A DNA stretch of 64,000 nt from NCBI GenBank assembly GCA_024195585.1, contig SWBL01000104.1:1-64000 (forward strand). Reading direction: 5' to 3'. Made by a program: the position numbers and the translations under genes. Of the stretch, positions 46,931-57,681 are shown piece by piece. The notes under the pieces are model-generated. The model saw nothing but the letters and a program-made list of their open reading frames with translations, was not told where the DNA came from and did no database searches. The number at the start of each line of letters is the position of its first letter. Within the stretch, counting starts at the first letter, position 1. The stretch is from Aureobasidium sp. EXF-3400 (taxonomy: Eukaryota > Ascomycota > Dothideomycetes > Dothideales > Saccotheciaceae).

Positions 46931-49621
46931 ATGTCGAATACAGGTCAGGACCAGGCCATGTCCATGGATGGTGGCGGCTATGATTCGCGCAGCAGTGTTG
47001 TCTTCGCCGTCACGGTCGCCATGATCACCTGCTCGACCGTTTTTGTTTTTGCTCGCATGGCTTCGCGTGCCGGCATCGTCAAGAAAGTTCTCCTAGACGA
47101 CTATTTCATGCTTGTTGCTTGGGTACGTTTGGAATTTCGCTTTGGCTTGCTGTGTATTGCTTGCTAATCAAGATACTCAAAGCTACTCGCCTTTGGCTTG
47201 TCCTTCTCTATATGCTATGGCAGCTTCGTCGGCCTTGGCCGCCATGAAGATGATGTACCGGATTCCTGGCAGGGCTCATTACGCCGATCACAGTACGCCT
47301 TCTCGGTTCTATACAATCCTGCATTAATGGCCGAGAAGACATCTATCCTTGTCTTTTACCTCACCCTATCCAAGACTAACCAGACCTTCCGCTGGGCCAC
47401 TATAGCAACTTTGTTCGTGGTCAACGCCGCTGGACTTGCCTTGACTCTTGTCACCTTGTTTCAGTGCAACCCTGTTGGTGCCGCTTTCAGATATCCCGTC
47501 CCAGCTGCCCACCACTGCACCGACATCATCACCATTTACCTCTCGTCGGCCCCTGTCAACATCATCACCGACCTCGCCATCCTATTCTTGCCTATGCCCA
47601 TTCTAACCTCGATGCGACTGCCTCGCAAGCAGAAGGCTATCCTGGTCATCACTTTCGGCTTTGGTCTCTTCGTCGCCATTGTCGATATCGTCCGCATCGC
47701 ATATTTGCAATCCGCCTCGACATATCGTCTCAATCAAATCGTCAACTATCAGCAGGACAACAGCTCAGGACGTGATGTTGACGTAACCGATTTTTCATGG
47801 TACGCCTCGTACTCCTTTATGTGGTCTGCCATCGAGGTCAATGTCGGCATCATGTGTGCTTGCGTTCCAGCTCTGAAGCCTCTGGTGTCTCGTTTCATGC
47901 CACACCTCCTTCGTGATGAAGGAGACGTCACGGAAAAGCATTCTTCGGTTGACCGCCAGCCTACCTTTGAGATGGCCACGGCTCAACGGATTCCGTCAAT
48001 GCAGGACCCGGCTTTTCTCACTACACAGCCATCTCGTGAGCCTGTCGAAGAGTCTAACATGGACATGATGGACTTCCTTACTACTCCCGACATGCAGAAC
48101 AATGCGCTCGAGCGCTCACAAACCATGTTAACCAACTCCACCAGAAACACCAGCGCAGATACACCAACCTTCTTCGACTTCGTTAATATCAAAAACCGAA
48201 AAAGTTTTGTTCAAATGACCGCAAGAGAATCTCTGTTTCCGGTCATCATGGTCACTGTGCTCTTCTTCATCTGGGGTTTCGAATACGGCCTTCTTGATGT
48301 TCTCAACAGGCAATTTCAGCGAGTTGCCCACATGTCTTCAGCACAGTCCGTGAGCATTCACAGTGCTTACTACGCTGGTTACTTCTTCGGACCACTGACT
48401 TTTGGTCGTCTGGCCTTGAAACACTATGGTTTCAAAGCGTGTTATATAATTGGTCTCAGCATATATGCATGCGGCATTCTGATATTCTGGCCTGCTGCTG
48501 TTCTGACCTCATTCCCGGCCTTTGTTATTGTCAACTTTATCGTTGGTCTTGGGTTATCAACACTCGAGATATCGGCAAACCCATTCATCGCTCTTTGCGG
48601 TCCCATGGAGTATGTCGAAGTCCGCCTTAACCTCAGCCAAGGATTTCAGGCCATTGGAACTGTCGTTGCCCCACTCATTGCCCAGAAGGCTCTCTTTGGA
48701 CAGTCTCATGACGCTCCTTCTCTGATCAACACGCAATGGGCTTATCTTGGGATTGCACTGTTTACAGTTGCACTAGCGGTCGCGTTCTTCTATGTCCCAT
48801 TGCCAGAGGCTACCGACAAAGAGCTTGAGGATGCCTGCGAGCGTATGGACAATGCCAACTACGCCACTGTCGGCAAAGTCAGGGTCATCTGGTACACACT
48901 TGCCGCGGGCACTTTTGCGATGTTCTGCTACGTTGGTGCCCAGGAAGTTCTCGCTACAACCTTTGACGGCTATCTTGCACTAGTCGCTCCATCCTTCAAT
49001 GAGACCAATTACATGGCCATCGGACATGCTTTGTTTGCTGCATCTCGATTTGTGGCCGCAGGTGCAGGCTTCATCATCAAGCCGCGACTTCTGCTTGTTT
49101 TCTTCCTCACAGGCACTCTTGTCTTCTCGGGTCTCGCGATGAACTTTACAGGCTCGACTGCTACAGCTATGATGCTTATGGTCTTCTTCTTCGAAGGTCC
49201 GCTTTTCAGTCTCATCTTCGCTCAAAGCATTCGTGGCATGGGCAAGTTTACGAAAGAGGGCAGTGTCATCCTGATCGCTGCAATCTCTGGTGGTGGCGTC
49301 TTCCCTGGCTTGTCCTACGTGGCTTCAGAAACACACAATTCACAGTACGCGATGTGCGTTGCTGTCGCAGGCTTTGCAGGTGCCACCTTGCTACCTTTCT
49401 TCCTCAACTACAGTCCGCTTGCTCGTGCTCTTTGCGATCCTCTAAAGGACCCTAGCGAGATGACCGACGAAGCTCTGCCTGGTAGTTCAAATAGCAGTGT
49501 TGCTAGTCGGGCGCTTAGCTTCTTCAGCATTCGCAGAAAGAGCGCAGGTGAGATGAAGACCGAATGGCGTGAACGTCAAACATCTGCCGACAGCTCTGCT
49601 TCTCCTAATGCATACCCATGA
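46931..49621 (+). CDS. Fusion protein: 7TM rhodopsin-domain module plus FucP-type MFS sugar transporter
   Basis: Exons 46931-47122 and 47183-49621 encode 876 residues. Residues about 15-300 form the fungal rhodopsin-domain (PTH11/SAT4-like) membrane module: FVFARMASRAG, LLDDYFMLVAW, the CNPVGAAF loop with a following Cys, and a helix bundle ending WSAIEVNVGIMCACVPALKPLV. A linker of some 100 residues ends FFDFVNIKNRKSFVQ. Residues about 412-805 form a 12-TM transporter of the FHS/L-fucose permease family, with FFIWGFEYGLLDVLNRQFQ and the family-specific SANPFIALCGPMEYVEVRLNLSQGFQAIGTVVAP. Both modules lie in one uninterrupted exon, so the fusion is not a gene-model error. A receptor-coupled sugar transporter is inference; the substrate is unknown. 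Confidence 0.9.
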
Positions 49622-50194
49622 GCATAACATCTGCACCATCATGACGAATGTTTTACGACCATTTTACATTTTTGTTGTACTATTTCCTTTCAGATTCACG
49701 ATTGAGATACCCATATCGGAGCGACGGGCTGGACCTCTATTATTTGTTGTTTTTCTAGCATCGGCGTTTACTGGTGTGGCGACGAGAGTCAATTGTTCTC
49801 ATTGCTCGTTGATTGAAGGTTCCCGAGTTGCCATACAGGACAGTGTATATAGCTTGTGTAGGATATGTAAATAAATCACCACTACTACTCAGAACGAATT
49901 CTGCCCCAACAAAGAATATGAGGTATAGCTAGACCTCAAGTCCAACAACATCACACCAGTACGAGTACGAGCATATGCTCATTAGATTAACCATTCAGCC
50001 GATGACAAATGCTGAGTGGAGCAGGTCAACGTTATGAAGGAGTAAACGGAGGAGCACCTTCCTTATCTCCGGCTTTTCCACGTCATCAAAGGGTAGCTCT
50101 CTGAGGGGCCAAACATACATAACACCATCAACGACATTTACCGCACCATCACCTGAAACAAAACGCAGCCATCGAAAAGCAACAAAAATCGAAG
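49622..50194. other. Intergenic
   Basis: These 573 bp hold the 3' flank of the fusion gene and the upstream region of the aldo-keto reductase. A pair of GAGTACGAG-like short repeats near 49960 is the only oddity. Confidence 0.4.
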
Positions 50195-51306
50195 ATGCAG
50201 CAAGTAGTTGATTCTGTCAAGTCGGCCATTGGTGCCACTAAACTGCCGACGGGCCAGTTGGGCAAGAACGGACCCTATGTCACTAGAATGGGTTACGGAG
50301 CTATGGGGTTGTCGGCCTTCTACGGCAAGCCCAAGCCTGATGAGGAGCGATTCGCCGTACTTGGCAAGCTGTATGAGGAGGGCGAGCTCTTCTGGGACAC
50401 AGCAGGTGAATTTGCTCCAGCTTGTTGATGTTGGAGTTAAGCTAACGATGACAAGACATGTACATGGACAACGAGGACCTCATCGGAAACTGGTTCAAGG
50501 CCAACCCTGGAAAGCGTGAGCAAATCTTCCTTGCAACCAAGTTTGCCAACCTGCGTGACGAGCAGGGTAACCCCATCGTTGACTCGTCGCCTGAGTACTG
50601 CAAGAAGGCTTGCGACAAGTCCCTATCTCGCCTGGGAGTCAAGAACATTGATCTCTACTACGCACATCGCCTGGATGGCAAGACTCCAGTGGAGAAGACG
50701 GTTCAGGCCATGAAGGAGCTCAAGGAAGCTGGCAAGATCAAGTACATTGGTCTCTCAGAGGTCAGCAGCGAAAGCTTGCGTCGCGCCTACGCCGTACACC
50801 CCATCACCGCAGTCCAGATCGAGTACTCTCCCTTCTCTCTCGACATTGAGAGCGAGCAGATCGGCCTCCTTAAGACATGCCGTGAGCTGGGCGTTGCCGT
50901 TGTTGCATACTCCCCCATCGGCCGTGGAATGCTCGGTGGCACCATCAGATCTCCCGATGACTTCGAGGAGGGCGACTTCCGTCGTTTCGCCCCTCGTTTC
51001 AGTGCCGAGAACTTCCCCAAGAACCTCAAGCTCGTCGACCAGATCACCGAGATTGCAAAGAAGAAGGGTCTCACTGCTTCCCAGATCACATTGGCTTGGT
51101 TGATGGCTCAGGGTGACGATGTCTTCCCCATTCCCGGAACCACCAACCTCAGCCGTGTCGATGAGAACCTCGGAGCTTTGAAGGTCAAGCTTACTGAAGA
51201 AGAGAAGAATGAGATCCGCAAGGCTTGCGAAAATGCGGAGCCTGCTGGTTCGAGATACCCGGAGGCTTTCTCCAAGGCCTTGTTCGCAGATACCCCTGCT
51301 CTTTAA
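50195..51306 (+). CDS. Aldo-keto reductase (AKR13/YakC-like)
   Basis: Exons 50195-50405 and 50456-51306 encode 353 residues; the intron is 50 nt. All four catalytic residues are visible: Asp in WDTAD, Tyr in DMYMDNE, Lys in LATKF and His in YYAHRLD. NADPH-site motifs include GLSEVSSESLRRA, IEYSPFS, VAYSPIGRGML and IPGTTNLSRVDEN. Members of this branch reduce aldehydes and ketones and are often induced by oxidative or xenobiotic stress. No signal peptide is present. Strong third-position bias to C/G suggests high expression. Confidence 0.92.
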
Positions 51307-52549
51307 GGCTCGACGCCGATCCGAGATACGGCTGTCGCTGAATGTCGTTACGTAGCAGTTGTTCAATGAGTATCCTAATGACACAAAAATTCCGACATGA
51401 TGTTAACGTTGACCCACAATATCAATGTAAAGATCTCTCACGTAAGGCCAGAATTTGAAGAACATACGTGCATTTTGAAGGAGAGTCGGCATAGTAATAT
51501 CGGAGTTCGGATGTTTGTATGACTACGAAGATACAGAACGTACTCCAAGTACGATCTCAAAATCCCGTGTTCACAACAGATTATATCGGTCATGTAGACG
51601 GCGCCATCTGCTCAGACAGAGCATACACAGCAAAAAGGATGAGGTCAGAAAGCAAGGATGCCGATCATATGCGACTGCGATGACCACATTTGTACGCATG
51701 AGATCAACAAGGGCGTATGTGCGGGACAAATGGCTTGGGAGGCCAAGAGCAGAGGCGGATCTAGAGCAGCACAAAGACTTGCACGTCTGGAAGCGAGGTA
51801 GAAGCAAACAAGGACTGTGATACACAAACGCCCAAGGAGTGCCGGGCGTGCCGATTGTACCTTGGATCATGACCGTGAACACGAACGAATGCCGATGTTG
51901 AAGTCGTCATGTCAAGCTTCCATTCAAACGCCTTGCAGCTCAGAACAGTCTGGTGCATTTAGTGGCTTGTCGATGTTCTGACTTTGGTTACAGCATGGCA
52001 GGAGTGCGTGGCAACTGAACACAGCATATCCGGGCCCACTGCAAACACTGTAAAGTTGTAAGGCAAGGGTGAGTTGAAGAGCGGGAAGGAACCACTGGAA
52101 CCTCTTTGATATGGCAATTTTTACGCAGTAGAGCCTAGTACCAGATGCAATTACTTCGGCGCACCATTCGCACGTGGCAACGCAAGCCGCCTTCATGCAG
52201 GGTGCTCGTCTTGGGTCCATCCACCGGGTCTTGTGAGTCTGCATGGAACGAGCCCTTGCCTTGCATTGTTCAGGCTGTTCTTCGCGAGTGCATCGATTTC
52301 TTGCATCATATGGTTCGGATGGCTTGTATCTAGAGGAAAAAATATACAAATCATTTTTCACTTTGCATGCGTGATAGACGTTCAAGGATGCTCATGAATC
52401 TGCGCTTTTCATTTTGTAGTGACACCTGCAGGGACTGGGTTTATGTTCGGTTGAGCAAAAACATATAAACGTCATTATATATGCATAGATACGTGGTTCC
52501 AATATGTCCGAAAGATTGCGTGGAAGACGACCAACATGGACGAAGAGCC
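51307..52549. other. Intergenic, convergent 3' ends (1.2 kb)
   Basis: The stretch lies between two gene ends. Short frames on both strands lack motifs; I see nothing functional. Confidence 0.5.
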
Positions 52550-53884
52550 TCAACCCTGAGTGACTGCCACCGTGACCTCGCGCCGCACTATCAGTTCTTG
52601 CGAGCCACCAGATGCACGATGGGCTTCGTTGTTGACCTGCTTGCCTGCCCCACGACAGACTGTCTTCGTTCGACCCAAGAACTGCGGTGTGAAAGATTCG
52701 TTTCGCGATCTGCTTCGCGAAGTGTCGCCAGAGCTGTTGGAACGACTATTACGAGAACCATATATGATACTGCCAAAGGCCGTACCGCCTGTCGTAAAGC
52801 TGCGCATGAAAGCTTGAACAAAAGGCAGAGTTGCTGATAAGAGGCTGTAGCAGATCAAAGCTTGCTGCCAGATAATGACTTTCGTGAAATGGTGTACTCT
52901 TTCTTCCGAGCGTGCTGCCTCGCTGTAAACCTTCAAGTAGAGCAGAGAAAAGGCGATCATACTTTGAATTCGTGTCAGCAATGAGGATAGATAGCAAAGA
53001 CAAATGACCACATACGGCATTCGATAAGCAAAAGCAGAGACAACGAGCATTTTCTTGCTCGCTTTGATCCGGAGATGGCTGACAAGATAGATCGGCAAGC
53101 CCATCACGGCAGCCTCGATGCAAATCGCGACGGCAAGAATGGCTCTCCATCGATATATCTGCGCTGATTAGTAGGGTCGGGTAGATGCTGACGAACACAC
53201 TTACATCGTTGGCGCATGTATGTTCCTGCCCTTCGAGTATGTGCGTTGATGGACAATTTGACTTGACGGCAGCAACTGCCAGGACAAGCCATGCTGAGAT
53301 AACGCCCAGCAGAATGTAAGATCCAACTTTATGTTTCGTGTTCGTTGAAAATATCCTCCGCATGAGCAGAGTTAGGGAAAGACTCGTGAGTCCCATCGTA
53401 AGAAGGAAGAATATTTGACTGGCAACGACTGCCTGTACTTGCGTGAGAGGGTTCATATTCGGTATGATCAATCTGAAGACTCACACGAGATATACTCGTC
53501 AGGTACTCGGACCCAATCACCTCCTCTGACTCTCCTAAATTATTGTTGAGTGCTACAATCAAGGAGGACCACTGTGCGAGCGCCGTGACCTATAGTGGTG
53601 TCAACAGACACATATCTTCATGTCCTCCCAGACTTGGATGCAAATGTTCGTCTGGAAGGCAATTCGTGCCAGACGAAGACGGTGGGTTGATCTGCGGCGT
53701 TCGTATGGAATGCCAATTTCAGATAGAGAACACTTACATGCGCAACTGTGATAGCGACATCATCTATCCCATAATATCCGACTCTTGCATAGATGCGAAG
53801 AAACCAGGTGAAGCATGAATAAGTCAATGAAAGCAAAACTGCGATCCAAAGGTGAGCGGGTGGCCCTTGAGCGAAACGCGCCAT
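52550..53884 (-). CDS. Rhodopsin-domain 7TM integral membrane protein (PTH11/SAT4-like)
   Basis: Minus-strand exons 53738-53884, 53485-53589, 53205-53432 and 52550-53158 encode 362 residues. Helices: TM1 in LWIAVLLSLTYSCFTWFLRIYARV with the following GIDDVAI (the D-D motif of this family), TM2-3 region ALAQWSSLIVALNNN and AVVASQIFFLLTMGLTSLSLTLLMRRIF, then VGSYILLGVISAWLVLAVAA, a NCPSTHILEGQEHTC loop, YRWRAILAVAICIEAAVMGLPIYLV and further helices. The C-terminus is Ser/Arg-rich. Such proteins are candidate receptors for surface cues in filamentous fungi. The first intron is 148 nt; exon 1-2 joining is the least certain part. Confidence 0.75.
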
Positions 53885-55204
53885 AGTTGAGGGATGTCTG
53901 TGTTGGAGGTGCGCCCGATTGAGGTATTGGCAACCAGAAGCAAGCCTTCCAACCACTCTTAGCAAATTCAAAAAAGCAAATTCCGAGAAAGGGGCACATC
54001 CTAGGCTACGACAATGTCAAGACCATATATCACAGGGTCCTCTTGGGGCATCAGGCGAGGGCTGAGGATGGGTGAACAAGCGGCTGTTTGTGCAACTCAG
54101 GGTTATGCGCTCGCTCTGCAAGGTAAGAAACGAAGAGTCGGGTATCACAGGCGTTTATCTAAGGAAAAAGAATAGCCAACGACACAGTTTTGGAACCGGT
54201 CACCTCGTGATGTGAGATTGCGTAGAAGAAGCCACAACATCTACTCAGCAGAACTGAGAGTCGGACAGAAAGTCAGCAAGAAATCAAGATTCTGCATCTT
54301 ACGCTCCAGAATGAAGACGCGGTGCTCTTTTATTGCCATGTCAGTCAGATGTACTGATAGTCTTTGAAGCGGACCCGACTCATTGCATCATCGAAGCTTT
54401 ATGATATATAGACGCCTCGATGGGATCTCTCGAGACTGATCGCGAAAAAGGGAATCGACATCCCGGTTGTGTGCTGCAGGATGGCAAGTGGGATGCTGTT
54501 GTGTACCCTCGGAAAGACGTCGCCCACAGCTTGGCGTTGTCAAATCTGCAACCTTTGCAAGCGAAACGGTTCGTTGAAGCAGCATCATCTGCAAGGTGTT
54601 TTCAGGACCATCGACGCAAACTGCTACAGTGCCGCAACCGACGTTTGATCTTTCCCGAGAAAACGGATACCATGGATCTGCTGCTTGTGGTGCAGGCCCT
54701 TGCTTTCACTCTGAGTGCAAGAGAATGATATGCAGAAAAACATGGCTCGCAAAGCCATTGCCCGCTCGCAGTATGGACTGCAGGATAAGGCGATACTGCG
54801 GTGTAAGAAGAATCAATTGACCTCGCCCAGAGATGTGCAGCATCCGTTTCCGCTGAGGATGGTGCGAGGTGACTTGTAGTTTGCGTCCTTGGTAACACCA
54901 TGACTCGATGGTTTAGTGAGATGCAAGGTGGGCAGTTGCAGCAACCCTTGCGCCTTCCATCAAGGGCCATCTTGCTAGACTCACTCGGCGCAGTTTTGCC
55001 GTCCGTTAGCTCCTTCCTGCCAGAGTTGCCGCCGAAACACAATCCGCTGAAGAAGTGTCGCTCCGAAGGAGTTGACTTATTTATCCTTGCATGCGTCCTG
55101 TCTTCTTCCGAGTACAAACTCGGTGTGTAACTCCAACAAGACCTCTGTCCAATACTGCGTTTTCTTTGGGCGATTGCTCGCGCGAACATCTCCTTTCTAC
55201 CGAC
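53885..55204. other. Divergent intergenic region (1.3 kb)
   Basis: Both promoters lie here. A Cys-rich open stretch near 54470-54800 is broken by stops in all frames, so it is not called as a gene. Confidence 0.45.
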
Positions 55205-57210
55205 ATGTCCTCCACCGCCATCGAAATGGACAGCATCAAGAACTCTTCGTCAGTCCAGACCGCCAGTTCGTTCGAGCACCAGATCGAAGACGTCGAAGAT
55301 GCGGCGGCTACCGAGGCAACAAAGGGCGGCACCAAGGACGATGATTATGACATGCGTCGTATGGGCAAACTCCAGGAGCTGAGAGTCAGTGTTGAAAATC
55401 TCTAATAGTAACCGGCATACTCACAAACCATAGCGTAACTTCCGCTTCGTATCCATTTGGGGGTTCAGTCTACTGTTGGGCAATGCTTGGGTGGTCGCTT
55501 TGATGTTTGTCACTTCCTGTCAACGACCGCACTGCAGAGACTGACCATATCATCAGTTCCAGCAATGTCACTCTTGCCAACGGTGGTATGGCCGGCGGAG
55601 TGTGGATGTTCCTCATCGTCGCTGTGGGAATGTTTTTCTGCATGCTTTCCATGGCTGAAATGGCATCAATGTGGGTCTCGCGTAACCCCGATGTATCGTG
55701 CATAGATCCTTGACTAGCTAACGATTGAGAAGGGCACCTACTGCGGGTGGTCAATACCATTGTAAGAATATTTCATCCACCGTCGATTTAGACATGGAGC
55801 TCAAAGACTGACGCAACGAACAGGGGTCAGTGAATTTGCTCCACCCAAGTACCAACGGTTTCTCTCATATATGGTTGGTAAGTAGAGACGCTTGCTCAAG
55901 ATCCGGTATTTTGACTAACGCAATATCTGAAGGATGGATGTGTGTTCTGGGATGGCAGGCGGCTATGTGTGCGAGTGCTTACACTCCAGCACTCAACATC
56001 CAAGGTCTTATTGCACTCAACATCGAAGGCTACACGCTTCCTGGATGGCATGCTGCCCTTATGACCATTGGCATCGTCATCATCTGCATTCTCATCAACA
56101 CTGTCGCAATCAAGAAACTGCCTTTACTTGAGGGGTTCATGTTGCTGTTCTTCTTTTTCAGTTTCTTCACCATCATCGTCGTTCTTTGGGTCATGGCTGA
56201 GAGAACTCCGGCGAAGAAGGTGTTTACTGAATTCAGCGACAACATGGGATGGGGAAATGTAGGACTATCCACCCTCATCGGTATCTTGTCTCCATTCACC
56301 ACTCTTCTCGGGTCCGACTCAGCTTGTCACTTGTCTGAGGAGCTAAAAGACGCATCATGGGTCCTTCCAAGATCCATGGCTGCTACCGCGGTCGTCAACT
56401 ACGCCCTGGGGTTTGTCACCGTCATCACGCTCATGTTTACCCTGGGAGGTTCCGTACAGTCTGTTCTTGATACCGAGTTCGGCCAGGGATACATTCAGGT
56501 AAGTTCATCATACAAAGCTATTGTCTGCTGTTCAGAGCGGAGCTGACACGATCTGCAGGTCTTCTACAATGCTGTTCAGTCCAAAGCTGGGGCGTCGGGC
56601 CTTACAGCAATTGTTTGCATTCTACTGTTCTTTACTGCCATCAACCAAGTCACAACGACATCAAGACAACTCTTTGCCTTCGCTAGAGATGGCGGTCTGC
56701 CGTTCTCCGCATTCCTCGGTAGAGTAAGTTACACAGGCCAATACCCGTCTTCAACCTCCAGGCTGACTCTTTCAGGTTCGACCCGGCATGGACATCCCTC
56801 TCAACGCATGTACTGTGACAGTGGTCCTTACTGTTCTCATCTCGCTCATTGTCATTGGCTCCAACACGGCTTTCAACGTCATCACCAGTCTGTCCAGTGT
56901 TGGCCTCCTTACCTCGTACATCATCTGCATCGGATGCATGGCTAGAAAGCGAATCATGAAGGAGGTTCTTCTGCCCAGTCGCTTCAGTCTGGGTCGGTGG
57001 GGTCTTGCTATCAATTTGACAGCCATCATCTTCTTGTCTTTCTGTTGGGTCTTGCTCTTCTTCCCTTCCAGACCTCATCCCGATGCACAGAACATGAACT
57101 GGACTATTTTGATCTACGGCGTTACCTGGATTGCTGCGATCATCTACTACATATTCAAGGGCAGATACGACTATGCCGGTCCTGTCGAGGGGATCAACAA
57201 GGATTATTGA
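55205..57210 (+). CDS. Amino-acid/choline permease, APC superfamily (Hnm1/Uga4-like)
   Basis: Eight exons: 55205-55384, 55434-55504, 55557-55670, 55733-55761, 55824-55877, 55933-56498, 56559-56723 and 56776-57210; 537 residues. The assembled protein has a hydrophilic N-terminus, 12 predicted helices and family motifs: NFRFVSIWGFSLLLGNAW, LANGGMAGGVW, AEMASMAPTAGGQYHWVSEFAPPKYQRFLSYMVGW, SDSACHLSEELKDASWVLPRSM and TSRQLFAFARDGGLPFS. This is the yeast Hnm1/Uga4 type, which takes up choline, GABA or related amines with protons. Exon 4 is only 29 nt. All junctions keep conserved sequence, so the model is firm although the substrate is not. Confidence 0.9.
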
Positions 57211-57681
57211 TGTTGAATGTCTCCAAGCACAATAGGTAGACGAAGATCGAACGGAGGTGATATTATGAATGCTGTACGGTGAGGACAGCGATGAATGACG
57301 GCAGGCAGAATCAAAAGACTTCTACGAGATATATGATGGATGGCTTATGGACCCAGATGTAATTACTGGTGTGGAAGATTGCTTCGATCGTGCGCTGTTT
57401 CTCTGTTAACAATGTTTAGGGGATGCTGGAGAGAAAGGAAATCATCCGGGAAAACAGTCGTGCTTTTCAAATGCGTCCCCTGATTTCCGACCTTGTATGT
57501 GCTCTTTCCAGGCAATTTTGTTTATAAATATGTACGTGAAACAAATAAATGGGATTGCTCCCTGGTCCCCTGAATGCAGACTATATATCACCATATCCCA
57601 TATTTCCATTAAATCCCCAAAGGAACAAGACGAGGGCCAGCCCATATACACAACAAACACTCGACAAAGAATGAGAAACTC
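57211..57681. other. Intergenic, convergent 3' ends
   Basis: These 471 bp lie between the permease and GPCR stop codons. It is AT-rich near 57520-57620. No gene is seen. Confidence 0.45.

Noticed and set aside
54420..54830. Cys-rich stretch (WRCQICNLCKRNG, then CFHSECKRMICRK in another frame) resembling a zinc finger
   Set aside because: Stops interrupt all frames and no intron set joins the pieces. It could be a decayed gene, but I cannot show that.
54602..55189. 195-codon minus-strand open frame upstream of the permease
   Set aside because: No motif and no hydrophobic pattern; it overlaps the promoter and leader of a well-supported gene.
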